Of a DNA stretch of 64,000 nucleotides, positions 35,337 through 64,000 are shown piece after piece. Origin of the DNA: Antedon bifida (Eukaryota > Echinodermata > Crinoidea > Comatulida > Antedonidae); assembly GCA_963402885.1 (NCBI GenBank), contig OY727102.1, positions 5,270,001 through 5,334,000 of the forward strand, read 5' to 3'. The notes beneath the pieces were generated by a model. It had not been told where the DNA came from, did not search any database, and saw only the letters and a program-made list of their open reading frames with translations. The first letter of the stretch is position 1. Each line of letters opens with the position of its first letter. The position numbers and the translations under genes are program-made.

Positions 35337-37820
35337 CAAATAGAGAAACATTCATAGTTGAAATTGTAAGAAGATTGTCCATGGCAGAGAGTATATGAGT
35401 TTCCTAAGTATTGAATACAGTGACCCACAAATCTTCAATCTCCAGAAAACAGTGTATTGACTAAAACATTGAGCAAGATTAGCATTTACAACAGAGTTTT
35501 TCTACATGGTATTTCTTACATAGCAGACACACATGTGTGATTTAAAGAACACCACCATGCTGGAATGTGGCAAATCAAAACAATTAAAGATGTATTGTCC
35601 CCACTAAAAACTACCTAACCCTACTTTTTAAATTTAAAACCATTAACAATAAACACAGTACTGTAGAACTATGTCACACTTTCCATAGTATTTTTAACTT
35701 CAAAAAAATAAGCTATTATCTTTTTGTTGTACAGCAATGTCATTATAAACTAGTGAATGGTGCTTGGTTAGTATAATAAAAAACTATTTAAAAAATACAT
35801 AATTATTATTCATTAAAGGCTATTTATGCTAATTTGTTATATATAGAACACTCTCTGCATCCTTAAAAGATGTAATTATGGAGATAGCTCCATGATGTAA
35901 TTATAACATCTTTGTATATTAATATATACCTTTCCATTTGTCTATAATAGTAAGGAACCACTATTTTATTGTACTGTATTGGTGACATTACATTTTTTTA
36001 TAATATAATTCAGTAATTTGATATAAAAAGAAGTACAGATAATATCATTGATATTATTTAAGTGGTTTATCCAGGGAGTTTGTGAAAATTTATTTCTGTC
36101 ACACTGCCTATCAAAAATACTAATCCAATGTTTACCATAGAAAACGCCAGGGAACACCACTTATTAACACACCATTTATTACTAATTCAATAAAACAACC
36201 AAAATATTTCGATCTGTTAAATCGGAAAATTATTACATTAAACATGTACTCTTATGCTCTATCTACACTATTAATCTTGATGTGACAAAAACATGACGTC
36301 ATGTGCCAATTGCTTCCATATTTGGGCACATCACACTTTTTTTGTCAGACTCATTTGATAGTGTAGACAGAGCTTAAGATTTCGAACTACAATTCTTAGA
36401 ACTATTCAAATACTGTCCTTATTTGGCAAAACGGAAGACGGCACCGTTTTGTTAAATAATTGAATCATTGAAATGCGGCGTTTTCTGTTCGTCACGAAAC
36501 AAGTTTGAACTTTTTACTTCAATAAAATAAATTAGTGTACTGTATGGTATCTCCGTTTCATTTCTTTTAAACGTCTTTTAACTCATCTTGAAAATAACTG
36601 CGGCGCGCACAATATGTCTATTTACATTTTAGGTATAATAGTATAGCTGAATGTGATCATCGTAAATCAAATACATTGGCTAAAAAGTAACCAAAGTCGA
36701 TAATTTTCATCGGAGACATTTGTCGATCTAACTAAACTGTTATTACAAATATATACTAAGTTAATTATTGGTAATAATTACGATTTTTCTTTTTCTGTTT
36801 ATAAATTTATTATTATGGATGATACTTCCGAAATAAAAAGAAATTGAATTGAATATGCATCTCAATGGGAAGTGTTTCTATTATGCTGCATCTAGGCCCT
36901 AAAAACATGTTAAAAAGTTGAAGGCTAAAGCTGGTGAATAATTGTGAAGGATTCTAAATAAAAGCTACATCAGGAATCACGATTCATGAAAGAATTTCGA
37001 CACAAAGTTTTTAAAGACTGCGTAGTATGATGACCTTTTTTGAACAAATAGTGAAACTGAAAACATAAGTGACTTCTCAGAATCAATATTTTTACTTAAT
37101 ATTTTTTTAGTATTATTTTCTATGCCATATTTGGGAAATAATTACTTTGCTGAAGTAATATATACGTAGTGTACTCAGTAGCGGATTTAGAAGAGAAAGA
37201 GAGAAACCTTATGTACAGTAGTACCTTTGTGACACCCCTATTCAGAGGAAAACCCTATTAAAACTGGAACCCATTATTGTATTTTATTTTATGCATATAC
37301 CTCCTCCATTATGTATTTCAACACATTCATTACACAACATTAAAGTATATACATATATAGTATACGATTAGTATAGTCTCACACAACACTAAAGTATATA
37401 CAGTATACGATTAGTATAGTCTCACTGTATAAGATATTTATACGCTATTTTGTATAACGTAATGTCAAATTCAAACACACGGAACTTGTGAATAAAAATA
37501 ATATAAATTGCATCTCAGATGTTATGATTAGGTCTTATATTATGTAATTGTTTTCACAAAATCAGCACATTGCATAGTTCACGGGAGCTTAATAATATTC
37601 AAATAATAACTCATTCACTTTGACTCGGACACTTTTGTTTGACTTTCATAAAGGCTTTTATACCTTCTGTTTACACAAACAATCACTTCCCTGTATCGTG
37701 TTTGCTTTTAAATTTCCAAAACATTTATTACAATTCCACTCGATAGCAATAATAGCAGGAACTAAGTTCTGTGTTAATCCACTAAGTTTACATTATTTAC
37801 TGTTTTCGTCCGGCTGTATA
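35337..37820. other. Spacer between IER3IP1 and the cystatin gene
   Basis: No gene is seen. It contains a MITE family 1 copy (36253-36376), a retroposon-like tail near 36790-36858 ending AAAAGAAATTGAATTGAAT, and a short direct repeat around 37320-37430 (CACACAACA, TTAAAGTATATACA and CGATTAGTATAGTCTCAC, each twice). The cystatin promoter should be in the last few hundred bases. Confidence 0.5.
36253..36376. repeat. MITE family 1, copy 4
   Basis: Ends TATGCTCTATCTACACTAT and TTTGATAGTGTAGACAGAGC. The core is shorter and altered (CATGACGTCATGTGCC, then CCATATTTGGGCACATCACA). Confidence 0.8.
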
Positions 37821-39086
37821 ATGCCCATTAAACGGACAATTCCGGGAGGCTGGAGCCAGCCAAGCCAATCTGCTACTGAATCTGTACAACGGATGGTCAA
37901 CCAGGTAGGAATATGTTTTTATAGCCAAACTTGTTGACAATCAAAATCCATATCGGCCGGTATCGAGTAGCATATCCGTAAATAAGGATTGTTCGCTAAT
38001 TAGTAATTCAGATATAGATACTTTACAGGTGATGATCATCTTTGATCTGAACTTACTAATTAATGCATCATTTTTATTTACCTTTCTGTATTTTTTATTT
38101 ATATCTCCAGTGAGATACATGTTATTTATTGTTGATTATCTTTGATCTGAACTTAGGCCTATATTAGTTAAAAGTATTTTTTTCAACCAGTTATTATTTA
38201 ATAGGCCTATAATTAGCCTTAGCGAAGTATTTTACGAAAGGTTGGCCATTCTTTCTGGCGGTTTTACTTACTTTGAATTGTATATATATATTTATTTATT
38301 GTTGGTATCCCTAACACCTAATAGGAGCGAGCCAGGTAAGATACTAGCTCTAGCTTGGAAAAAACTATCAAACGGAGATAAAATAATCCGAAAGTAATTT
38401 GTAGAATAAATGATTTAGTATTGTATTCTGAACATTTTTAGGTAAAGGATGAATTTGAAAAATTAGCAAACACGAAATATTCGACTTTCAATGCAACCAA
38501 ATTTTGGGACCAAATCACTCGTACTCAACCAGGGACAACGAACTATTGTGTTAAGGTATGTATAATGTTTACTATAATTAATACTACAATATATAGGCCT
38601 ACTCACTATCAATCAATCAATCAATCAGATTTATATAGCGCCAGTATCCATAATAATGTTCAAAGGCGCTTGACAAAGTTAAGCAGGAAATGCCTCTGTG
38701 TAAAAATGGGTTTTTAGTCGTGTTTTAAAAGTGTTGATGTTTTCAGATGTCTTTATGTCGATTGGCAGTTTGACGTTTTCGTCATATTTAGCTTTTGAAA
38801 CAGGACCAGTTATGATTTCTTTCAAATAATATTGGTTTCCTTCAAATACACGTATACAAATGAATGACAAAATAGACTTTTAGAAATATTTTTTTAAATT
38901 TATTTTATTTCATTAAAATCAATCAATCACGCATTAATTAATGTATATTGTTTAATTCCCTAGGTTGATATCGGAGAAGCACAGTACATTTATGTTGTAC
39001 TGTTCTCGAATAGAATTTGTGAGATCCACCTGAGGGGTTTGCTGCGAGAGTGGGCATGGGAGGATAAGGATAGCATAAAGGAATAG
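37821..39086 (+). CDS. Stefin-type cystatin (cysteine protease inhibitor family), divergent
   Basis: Coding exons: 37821-37904, 38442-38555, 38964-39086; 106 residues, all introns phase 0, as in stefin genes. There is no signal peptide, so it is expected in the cytosol. The N-terminal glycine pair (PGG, residues 9-10) that inserts into the papain-family cleft is present. The body VKDEFEKL-NTKYSTFNATKF and TNYCVKVDIGE match stefin A/B. The central QVVAG loop is replaced by QITRTQPG, three residues longer. The C-terminal LPHE-type hairpin is not evident; a tryptophan-containing tail (LLREWAWED) takes its place. Inhibition of cathepsins is therefore uncertain. Intron 2 holds a LINE tail. The fold assignment is good; the inhibitory function is inference. 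Confidence 0.85.
38603..38880 (-). mobile_element. LINE 3' end fragment with TGAT tail
   Basis: On the minus strand an open frame ends INTFKTRLKTHFYTEAF, like the last residues of CR1/L2-type reverse transcriptases. It is followed by a 3' end containing AGCGCCTTTGAAC and GGCGCTATATAAATC and a (TGAT)n tail. Only this terminal piece remains, in intron 2 of the cystatin gene. Confidence 0.7.
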
Positions 39087-40767
39087 CTTTTATTACCAAC
39101 AATATCAAATATAGTTTGTACCGTATTGTATATGATATTATAGCATTTATTTATTAGGCCGAATGTTTGGCTGATTCTTGAACAAATATAATGTATGACT
39201 TTAATTCAGATTGCCAAAACAAAGAAATTTGTAAGTGAATAGTACAAGGCAAGTTGTATAATTGACAAATAATATATTATTATGATTAAAGTTTGGTACA
39301 GTCACGTCAATCTCTTCATTGCTTCCTCCAAGTAACACACCACATTCAGTTATTATTAATTAAATGTATATATATATATCTTTTTTAGGCTCAAGTCAGA
39401 CACTTTTAAACTTTTAAAAAATTTTTAAACGTCAACCATAGGAAAATATATAGAAATATATATAGGTTTAAAAGAAATATAGACAAGTCATATCTTTTTA
39501 ACAATTTTAATTGACTTGTCTATATGACCTATGGCAAGTAAAAGCATTCAAGATCAGCTTTTGTAAATGTAATAAAGTACAGTGTCCTCAAATGAATAAT
39601 AGAGAAACTATGTCATGTTTAAAATATTTTGCGGTAGTTACTGAAACGTATGAAAGGGGTAGTTTTCATGTGGAAACAATTATAAAGAGGCGCTATGGTA
39701 ATTAATTACTATAATATAACGTTTGAACCCATTTCCACAATGTCTTGTCTGTAAAAAGAGATACAAAACATCATACGATTGGTAAAATTAATACTTGTCA
39801 GAAAAGTTCTATGTGATAGTTGAAACAGCTGACACGTGACTAAATTCTAAACAATTGGCGGAATCAGCGTTCAATTCAATCCTGGATATTCAGTGTGCTG
39901 AATTAATATACCGATTTATTATTAATGACTTCAATTTGAAATTTATCTAAATTAATTGAAATGAAAGTATAGTTATTACGGTCTTTTTGTTTATTAATAA
40001 GATACTCGGCGGTACAATGACCTTAATAATTAGGCTGGGTCCATATAAAGAGCAGAACCAAACTTGATAGGATTATATTCGAGCCTAGGAATAGTCAGTT
40101 GGTATGACCTTACTACGGCAACATGACTACTTAGAAATTACAGTAGGCCTACTAAGTCAGTGATAGGCAATACATCTGTCAACTAAACAGAAGACTTTAA
40201 TAACTATTATACCTCTGTAATTCATTCACGGATAATGTACATGAATGAAAGGATTGGATTCTTCCATGGAGGAAATATTTCCTCCATGATTCTTCAGTTC
40301 CTGTCGTAGGTCCCCCGTTGACCCCAAGAACGGACGTATTGATCGATGTCATCGAACATCACAACTGCTTGCGCACAATTAAAAGACCTTATAGGTCGTC
40401 TAAGATCGAACGCTCCTTAAAGCTCTGTCTACACTATCAAACTTCATGTGACAAACAATGTGATGTGCCCATATATGGATGTCATATCACTACCATATTT
40501 GGGAATATCACTACCGTATTTAGGTATATCACACTTTTTTGTCAGTGTAGACTGAGCTTAATACGTATTGCTGCCATGTCATTTACTCAGAGTCAACCTC
40601 TTATAACACTCATAGACCTCGCAAATAAATTTTTATTCAGCAAGAACAATTATAACATCATTTTACACAGTTGGCATAATGAAAAATCTATAAAATCGTC
40701 ATCATTATTTACATTTACTACAAACAATTGTAAAAGAAATTTATAAAATCATAAATCAAAAGTTATT
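39087..40767. other. Tail-to-tail spacer between cystatin and the MAM-EGF-ShK gene
   Basis: No exon is visible. It contains a hairpin-forming stretch (39436-39536: CCATAGG, ATATAGACAAGTCA and their inverted copies) and a MITE family 1 copy (40418-40561). Cystatin and receptor transcripts converge here. Confidence 0.5.
40418..40561. repeat. MITE family 1, copy 5
   Basis: Ends TTAAAGCTCTGTCTACACTA and GTCAGTGTAGACTGAGCTTA. The inner block TATCACTACCATATTTGGGA is present and followed by a diverged second copy, so the core has been internally amplified. Confidence 0.85.
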
Positions 40768-57826
<17,059 letters not shown>

Positions 57827-59058
57827 GGTGATGAAGTGGTGGTTTCAGAGATGACAGTGTAAGGTACACTCTTGGCCCGTGTGGGTGACAAAATAGTTAT
57901 GTCCTGGATGCTGTAACAATACCAACAAAATACTATGCCATTGTATCTACTAATAAGCTTATCATTAGGAAGCGAGCTTCCGGAGCTAAGTTATAACTAC
58001 TTCGAAACCTGACCTTTCAACTCTATCTAGAGCGTTCCAAAGTGATATATTCAGGAGGAAAGAAATAATCATGTAGATCATAAGTTCCTGAAGGTTAACA
58101 GAATAATCGATAAGTTCAACCGGCTTACCTTTAATAGTTAAGAAAACAACTTGACTGGAAGTGGTCAATTCCAATGTTTACTGGTCATCGAACCGCTCAC
58201 TATTCATATATAAACCTACTGGTAGGCCTAATTATCTAGGCCTAGAACTAGGATTATGTTTAAAAATAAACTAAAACTATTACGATGATTATTAAATAGC
58301 AAAAAAAACTCCCAATAAACAAAATATGAATTGTCTGATAGTGGTTACTTATAAGTTAGGCCATAATGAGTAACATAGATCAATACAGGCCGTGTTTCGC
58401 ATCAAAACATGACTTTCTCTTTCATAAGTTGGAGTAAGTTTTATACTGTGTATATTTAAACTGTGCTATTAACACATAAGGCGCCTCTATTGGTTTAAAA
58501 AAAATGATTCTGTAAGATATTTTATATGAGTGGCATATATTTTTGCAATCAGTATTATGAAGTTACTGTGATCATATTCTCCACTTGCTTATTCCATCCA
58601 TCCGTCCAATAATTATGGTTATCGTTTTCTTTGGTCTTTCTTTTGAATATCTATCCTTCAGGAAGGAACCTAGTTTTCACCCATATTTTTATCATTTTCT
58701 GGCAATTTATTTTTAATGTTAATCACATTTAAGGTTTGGCAATAACTTAGATAGATAATTAAAAGTATAATTTATGTCATTTATTTTTTTATCATTATTC
58801 AAGTTTTAGTTTTTACTGTTTTTCTTTTCATTTAAACATTTGTAGTAGTAACTGGAATATAGTTAACGGTTGTCAATATAATCAAGAACTTTATATAGAT
58901 ATTGTGCAAGTTTAAAATAGAACAGTACCGAGTTATATTTGGAAAACATACAAAAACAATTAAACATACTTTTGCGGTAGTCGTTTTGGCTTTACAATAA
59001 TATTATAGTAATCAACAATAACCAACAACATTGAAGTGAACGCTATCATAAAAGTTTA
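57827..59058. other. Spacer between the two MAM receptor genes
   Basis: The upstream gene's 3' end lies at the right and the promoter of the large receptor gene at the left. No exon or recognisable repeat is seen. Confidence 0.5.
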
Positions 59059-62000
59059 TCATAAATCTGTCTTATTGTAATGTCCTTCTGTTTCATCCGT
59101 TTTTTCAGACATTTTGATTTCACTGTCAATATTCAATTCTTCATCATCATCACGCTTTTTTCGTTTACAATACACAACAAAAGTTGAAGTAATCAGAATT
59201 ACTAGAGCGCCTCCTACAGTTCCAGCAATAATTAAAGAAACATTTTCAGGGTCTATTCCTTTATTTTCGTCACTTTCTCCATCGTCGGATACTAAAAATA
59301 TAAAAGAAAGCAAACTTGGTATTACATTGTAATGCGATCATTCGATTAATGTTGACCCAAAAGAAGCCAATTTAACTTATTTCAACTATACCTTTATATG
59401 TTGGTAAACGGCCGATAGGAGCATTGGTGTATATTTATAAGAATAATAATCAAAATAATTCGATTGTAGTATATTATCATTAAATTCGATGTTCAATTAA
59501 TGACCACTTACCTTCACAATCAATGCCTTTCCAGCCATCATTACACTTGTCGCATTTGTCTCCGGTCCATTTATCGGAACATTCGTCACAATCTGATCCC
59601 ATCCATCCATTGCGACACTCGTTACAGTTAGAACCAGCCCAGTTTTCTGGACACACGTCACAAGCCACACCAATCCAGGCATTAGAACAGACGTCGCAGT
59701 TTTCTCCAGACCACTGAGGTTGGCAAGTACTGCAATCTGGTTCTTTCCAGTGGTCATTGCACGATTGGCAGTTGTCACCAACATGTCCTTTCTGACATTC
59801 ACAAGTGTAACCATTCAATTCTTCAACACATCGAGACTTTGGTTCAATGCAGGGGTTGCTTCGGCATTCTTGAATATCTAAAATGCAATTAGAACCTCTA
59901 TTGAGTTGACCTATGAGGTCATATATTTCCCATCGATCGTTCCACGGGAAAGTTTCCCCTTGATCGCAGTACAAATTACAGACCACGTATGTATATAAAT
60001 TTGAAATAAATTTTCTTTAACAAAATGAGTTATTTATTATTTGACATTATTTTATGAGCAATTAACGTTGCTTACTTTACCTAATTGACAATACAGTCCA
60101 GTCCATCCTGGTGAGCATGCGCATTTAAACTGAGAAGAAGATTGGTCACAAGTTCCGCCATTCTGACAAGGATTACTTGCACATTTGTCAATATCTATTA
60201 TTTCAATCAAATTGTTAGTATTGTTAATATAGTAATAATAGAGAGCAAAATAAAATTTAAAATTAAAATGTAAAATATGTTAAAACCTCAAACACATCTT
60301 TAGTATCGTTAATGACGATCTAGTGAGTAAAGCTATTATGCCTACCTGTACATCCTCTTCCATTTAACAATATATCATCAACTGCAATATCACCCAAGTT
60401 CCCATTTCCTCGAATGCCTTCAATTTCAAACTTAAGTTAATAAAAAAAAAATAGTGCCACTCTAATATCACATACGACTTGCTTAGATATATTTACCAAC
60501 ATACTAGAGGAGACTCGGCAGACATGCAAATAACAAAAATATAGATGACAGTTTTCACATTAAGTGTGTTTAAAAAGGTAATAATATTTACCTGATAATA
60601 TCCAAAGATGTTTCTTAGATCGATGCTACCATCTTGCCACTGGTCAGCAACACTTCCATTTTGTTTCGATGACCACAATTTCTTATTCTGTACGTAAATG
60701 TTTAGTTCGCCAATATTAGCGCCAAACATATGGTATTTAAAGTCTAAAGTACAACGGCTATCTGGTTCTTTAAAGTAAGGTAGCCCGATGAGACGGGCTG
60801 ATTTTTCGTCGTCTGGTCTTGTTGTTTCAATAAAAATGTAATGTCCTAGAAACAAAATACATGCTATCGTCATAGATTTTGATCATGATTAAAGATGACT
60901 GATTAAAGAATACAATTATTTCTCTTGCTTTTGTATAAGCGTCATCCTCAAGCTTCTGAACCCACATTTCTAAAATCATTTATACCAATACAACTTTATG
61001 GTAACCATAATAATTCTCAAAATACATTTTGTCGCAGCGGTCAGAATCAATCAAAATGACAATAATATTATATTATTGTCCTATAATAATTATCATTATT
61101 AAACTGTATTTTTGTTGTTGATGAATTCATATATACATAACTTACCTTTACCAGATTTGTTTTGGAAAGTGAAATCAGAAAGGGGACCAGTATCAAGTGT
61201 AGGAGTTTCACCACTTTGTAGTGACCAATCGAAATCATCTTGATCGTCTTGATAAAAACCGCAAAATGGTCCCAAATGTCCTCCTTCGAAGTCACACGTT
61301 TTAGGTATATCTATATTACAAATAATAATACAATATATAACATATTCATATTGTGCGAGGTTTAATTTAGAAACAGGCCAATGAGGCAAGAGTGATTGTT
61401 ACTGGAGATGATAATCCGTTTCAAAGGACAAACAAACACAAGATGTTCTACACCTGTACGTCAAGAGTGAAGGTGGTAGCTGGCTAAGCCTGTAGTCTTC
61501 TGTTGTCATTTAATAGGCCTAGTAATAATCCCAGCCTTTATAATTATTGTCATTAAAGGCCAACTAAGACAGCATCGTACGACGAGGCCGGATTAGTCGT
61601 CTCGTCGGGAAAAAATTAAACATGTTTAAAGGTCTCGCGATGACCTAAAAACTACGCCCGACGCTATCTTAAGACGAGTTGTCTCGTCTTGATTAAACGA
61701 GTCAAGACCTTTCGTCGGGCCTCGTCGTACGTACGTACGCTGGTCAATTAACATATAGATTCTTCATTCCATCACTACTAAGGGGGCACTTAACATGCGG
61801 AAATGTACGGCCAATCCTTATTCAGGGGATATCCCTTTAATAAGGGTCTTTACTTACCACTTGTTATAAATGCAATGTCATCAATCCCAATATCAGACCT
61901 GTCTCCATTTCCAATTATGCCCTCAAATACAATCTAGTGGTTACAAATAATATTACTCAAACTGATTTTACGCGTTAATATTCTTTTTTAATTTACTCTA

Positions 62001-63327
62001 ATTCGTAAATAATATAACAGTACCTGAAAAGGAGAAGCCGAATGCAAAACAAGTTCAACTTCTCGCCACTCGGAGCGTTTTGTCTGTGGGCCGTTGCGAC
62101 TCCATATAGGTTCATTCCCCAGTCTTTCATCATGCATCATCCAAACATTAAGTGTTCCCATATTACCCCCTAGTAAGTCCCACATGCTGTACCAAAAATA
62201 CAGGATATTCAATTTCAAACTGGAAGAGGATGGGTAAAGAAGTGGACTGACTAACTTGGCAGAACTACCATTCCGTGCATTGTTGCCTTCCATGTAAACA
62301 AACTGTCCACCTAAAATAAGATTATAAACATAATAGGATAGATATCATGTCTAAGTAAATACATTACAGACAAGATAATGCAACTTTGTATGTATATAAG
62401 TAATATTATAGATAATGATAGGCGAACATTAGGGTGCCACAGATTAAAAGCTTTGCTTGCTTGTGGTTATCCTGTTTTTCACACTTTATTGTACTTAATT
62501 TGTTATTTATATTTTTATGAATGTTGTGTGAAAAATAAAAAGAATCAATCAAAATAAAAAAAAAACATGCAGTAATGAGTTTGTTGAGTGTGTTACCCCA
62601 TAGTTCGGATATCACTGTTTATTTTCGAAATAATCTGAGCATAAGTTAGATTCCCTTAAAATAGAAAGAAAAGCGAAATGTATATATATTATTTATTTAA
62701 CTATAGGTCGAATGGCACGGTCATAATAATTATTATTATTGGTCATTTTGGTTAAAATCAAAGACAAAACAAGTCTTCTGGCTTAATAGAACCAGGCGGT
62801 ACAAAGTAAAGTACTGGTACATATTCCCTCTTACACAATTTTGGTATCGTTGAGCCCAAGATAAAAAAGTAGTACAAGTAAATAACAGTTTAACATGTAG
62901 TAAGTTTACTTACTTCCAGACGTGTGGTCACTTGTTGGACCAGTAAGTGGGGTTCTGGTCGGAAAACGTCGTCGACCCCAATCAAAATTGTCATTAAATG
63001 AGTTGGTCCAACCACACAGGTCGTCTTCAAAATCACAATCACCAACTGTAGTACAATATTTAAATAAATATGAACAAAAATCAAATTAAAATAATTCATA
63101 CTTGTTATTCAATAATTTTTAATTGCAATATGGATATGGATATGAATTTTGTTCAGATCTTTGTAGAAAAGCAGCTTCTTTTCAAAATTCACGGGCTAAC
63201 CTTTCGAAGGGATTTGTCCGAAAATATGGAAAAAACACAAAACATACTAACCTCCACAAAGACCTGGGCATATAAGGTAGAAAACAATGAAAAATAATAC
63301 ACGTAGCCAAGTTGCAACTGCGTCCAT
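59059..63327 (-). CDS. Receptor: MAM x2, EGF x2, seven CxxCxxxWxG repeats, one TM
   Basis: Coding exons in transcript order: 63327-63252, 63045-62914, 62310-62024, 61933-61858, 61310-61146, 60845-60592, 60430-60346, 60194-60081, 59877-59512, 59291-59059; 595 residues, in frame. A signal peptide ends near PGLCGG. MAM 1 (about 26-190) and MAM 2 (191-358) are each split over three exons with the same phases, and each contains the family-typical D-x-F-D/N-W and G-GD-IG-DDI stretches. EGF 1 (359-396) is followed by EGF 2 (397-433), which runs into seven 12-residue repeats (433-517). The acidic juxtamembrane part precedes a helix at about 537-560 and a charged tail of about 35 residues ending KTDL, which fits a class I PDZ-binding end (T-x-L). 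It is the head-to-tail neighbour and paralogue of the larger MAM-EGF-ShK gene. Role inferred as adhesion or recognition at the cell surface. Confidence 0.88.
59516..59770 (-). repeat. Coding tandem repeat, 12-residue CxxCxxxWxGxx unit x7
   Basis: Within one exon of the MAM receptor, a cysteine pair recurs every 12 residues from C433 to C517. Units are CQSCNDHWKEPD, CSTCQPQWSGEN, CDVCSNAWIGVA, CDVCPENWAGSN, CNECRNGWMGSD, CDECSDKWTGDK and CDKCNDGWKGID. All keep both cysteines and the tryptophan, and six of seven keep the glycine. Each looks like the C-terminal loop of an EGF domain without the rest. Confidence 0.93.
61574..61735. repeat. CpG-rich foldback element
   Basis: CGTACGACGAGGCC at the left and GGCCTCGTCGTACG at the right are exact inverted copies. 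The interior also carries smaller inverted blocks (GTCGTCTCGTC and GACGAG). It is strongly CG-rich compared with the rest of the intron, which suggests a recent insertion of a small inverted-repeat element. Confidence 0.6.
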
Positions 63328-64000
63328 GATTTCTAATCAGTATTCAGTAGCGTTTTTTGTTGAAGAGAATCGTACAGTTATAAGACCACCTTGCGGTACA
63401 GTGTAAACTGTCCTAATATATACAGCAATTATTTAAAAATAAATAGGGTGTTTGAGAGAGACTTTGCCCTTACAAAATAGTAATCATAATGAACTGCATA
63501 ATTATCAGTAATGGCTGATAATTACATAAGTGAATGTTTGGGTAAGTGTAATCACCGATGCAATCACTATTTGAGAGATAATATTGATACTATCAAATGG
63601 TGCTATACCGTACAGTACCATATTTGAATACTTTATACAGTAATTTTTTGCTTTATATGCTTGCAATTATCATTTATATTTAAATAATATATACAACTTT
63701 CCGCATGTGAATGCGCTAATAACGCCGTTATATTATTGCATTATCATCCAATTGTGTCACGTGTCAATTTATTTAAAAAATAATGTTTCAAAATTCAATT
63801 ATGTTAAATAATGTTTTTTTTTCTAAAATTCCCAAAAAATCGACTTTTTAAAATTGGTTATGCGCATAACACAATATGTGATTCTGCGCATATCAATTAT
63901 GATATAGTAACCAGTTATTTCGGTCAAATTTTGACTTTTCTATATTTAGACATAAATGGTTACTATATCATAATTGACATACGCAGAACGCATTTTATGA
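63328..64000. other. Upstream flank of the MAM receptor gene
   Basis: It should contain the promoter of the 595-residue receptor gene. No exon is seen. The last 120 bases form a separate inverted repeat (63879-63997). Confidence 0.5.
63879..63997. repeat. Inverted repeat, about 35-base arms
   Basis: TTCTGCGCATATCAATTATG followed by ATATAGTAACCA at the left is matched by an inverted copy near 63958-63993 with about three mismatches, including GCGCATATC against GCGTATGTC. It looks like a small foldback or MITE, possibly running past the window end. Confidence 0.8.

Noticed and set aside
36601-36900. Possible first exon or promoter for cystatin
   Set aside because: No start codon with suitable splice phase is seen and the cystatin model already begins with its own ATG and N-terminal glycines.
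37170-37260. A hAT end (CAGTAGCGGATTTAG) suggesting another element
   Set aside because: No matching inverted end or target duplication was found nearby, so it is too weak to list.
38679-38870. 63-codon open frame in cystatin intron 2
   Set aside because: It is the end of a LINE reverse transcriptase, not a host gene.
59497-59814. 105-codon open frame in another minus-strand frame and a plus-strand frame at 59523-59717
   Set aside because: Both are shadow frames of the 36-base coding repeat in the MAM receptor.

Overview
The window looks like AT-rich nuclear DNA of a marine deuterostome, most likely an echinoderm. That is inferred from three things: the gene content (SRCR, MAM, EGF and ShK membrane receptors beside strict vertebrate-type orthologues), short exons separated by repeat-rich introns, and many small DNA-transposon relics. 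No species can be named from the sequence alone. Gene models below were built by hand from protein similarity, GT/AG splice sites and reading phase. Every model closes in frame from start codon to stop.

Layout from left to right. (1) 1364-4568, minus: an AGPAT5-type acyltransferase of 7 exons. (2) 5702-11354, plus: a single-pass receptor with two SRCR domains, one EGF and a cytoplasmic tail carrying a textbook ITAM spacing. (3) 14365-20039, plus: an SLC16-like (monocarboxylate transporter family) MFS carrier. (4, 5) 20996-25131 and 28504-32905, both minus: two further SLC16-like carriers that are recent tandem copies. The copied block also took along the last exon of gene 3, now stranded at about 26553-26702. 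(6) 33852-35336, plus: IER3IP1. (7) 37821-39086, plus: a divergent stefin-type cystatin. (8) 40768-57826, minus: a large receptor with MAM x2, EGF x12 and ShK x2. (9) 59059-63327, minus: a second MAM x2 receptor with EGF domains and seven 12-residue CxxCxxxWxG repeats. Genes 8 and 9 lie head to tail and share the same MAM exon cassette.

Genes 2, 8 and 9 are cell-surface proteins built from extracellular recognition modules with short tails. The tail of gene 2 suggests tyrosine-kinase signalling, and the tails of 8 and 9 suggest sorting or scaffolding signals. Genes 3-5 form a local transporter cluster expanding by duplication. IER3IP1 and AGPAT5 are housekeeping endomembrane or lipid genes. 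No operon logic applies.

Introns and spacers hold at least two MITE families, a hAT-type MITE with an intact 8-bp target duplication, LINE tails, a tRNA-like element, two intronic minisatellites, several hairpins, and a palindromic octamer (TAGGCCTA) present about 29 times where fewer than one is expected by base composition.
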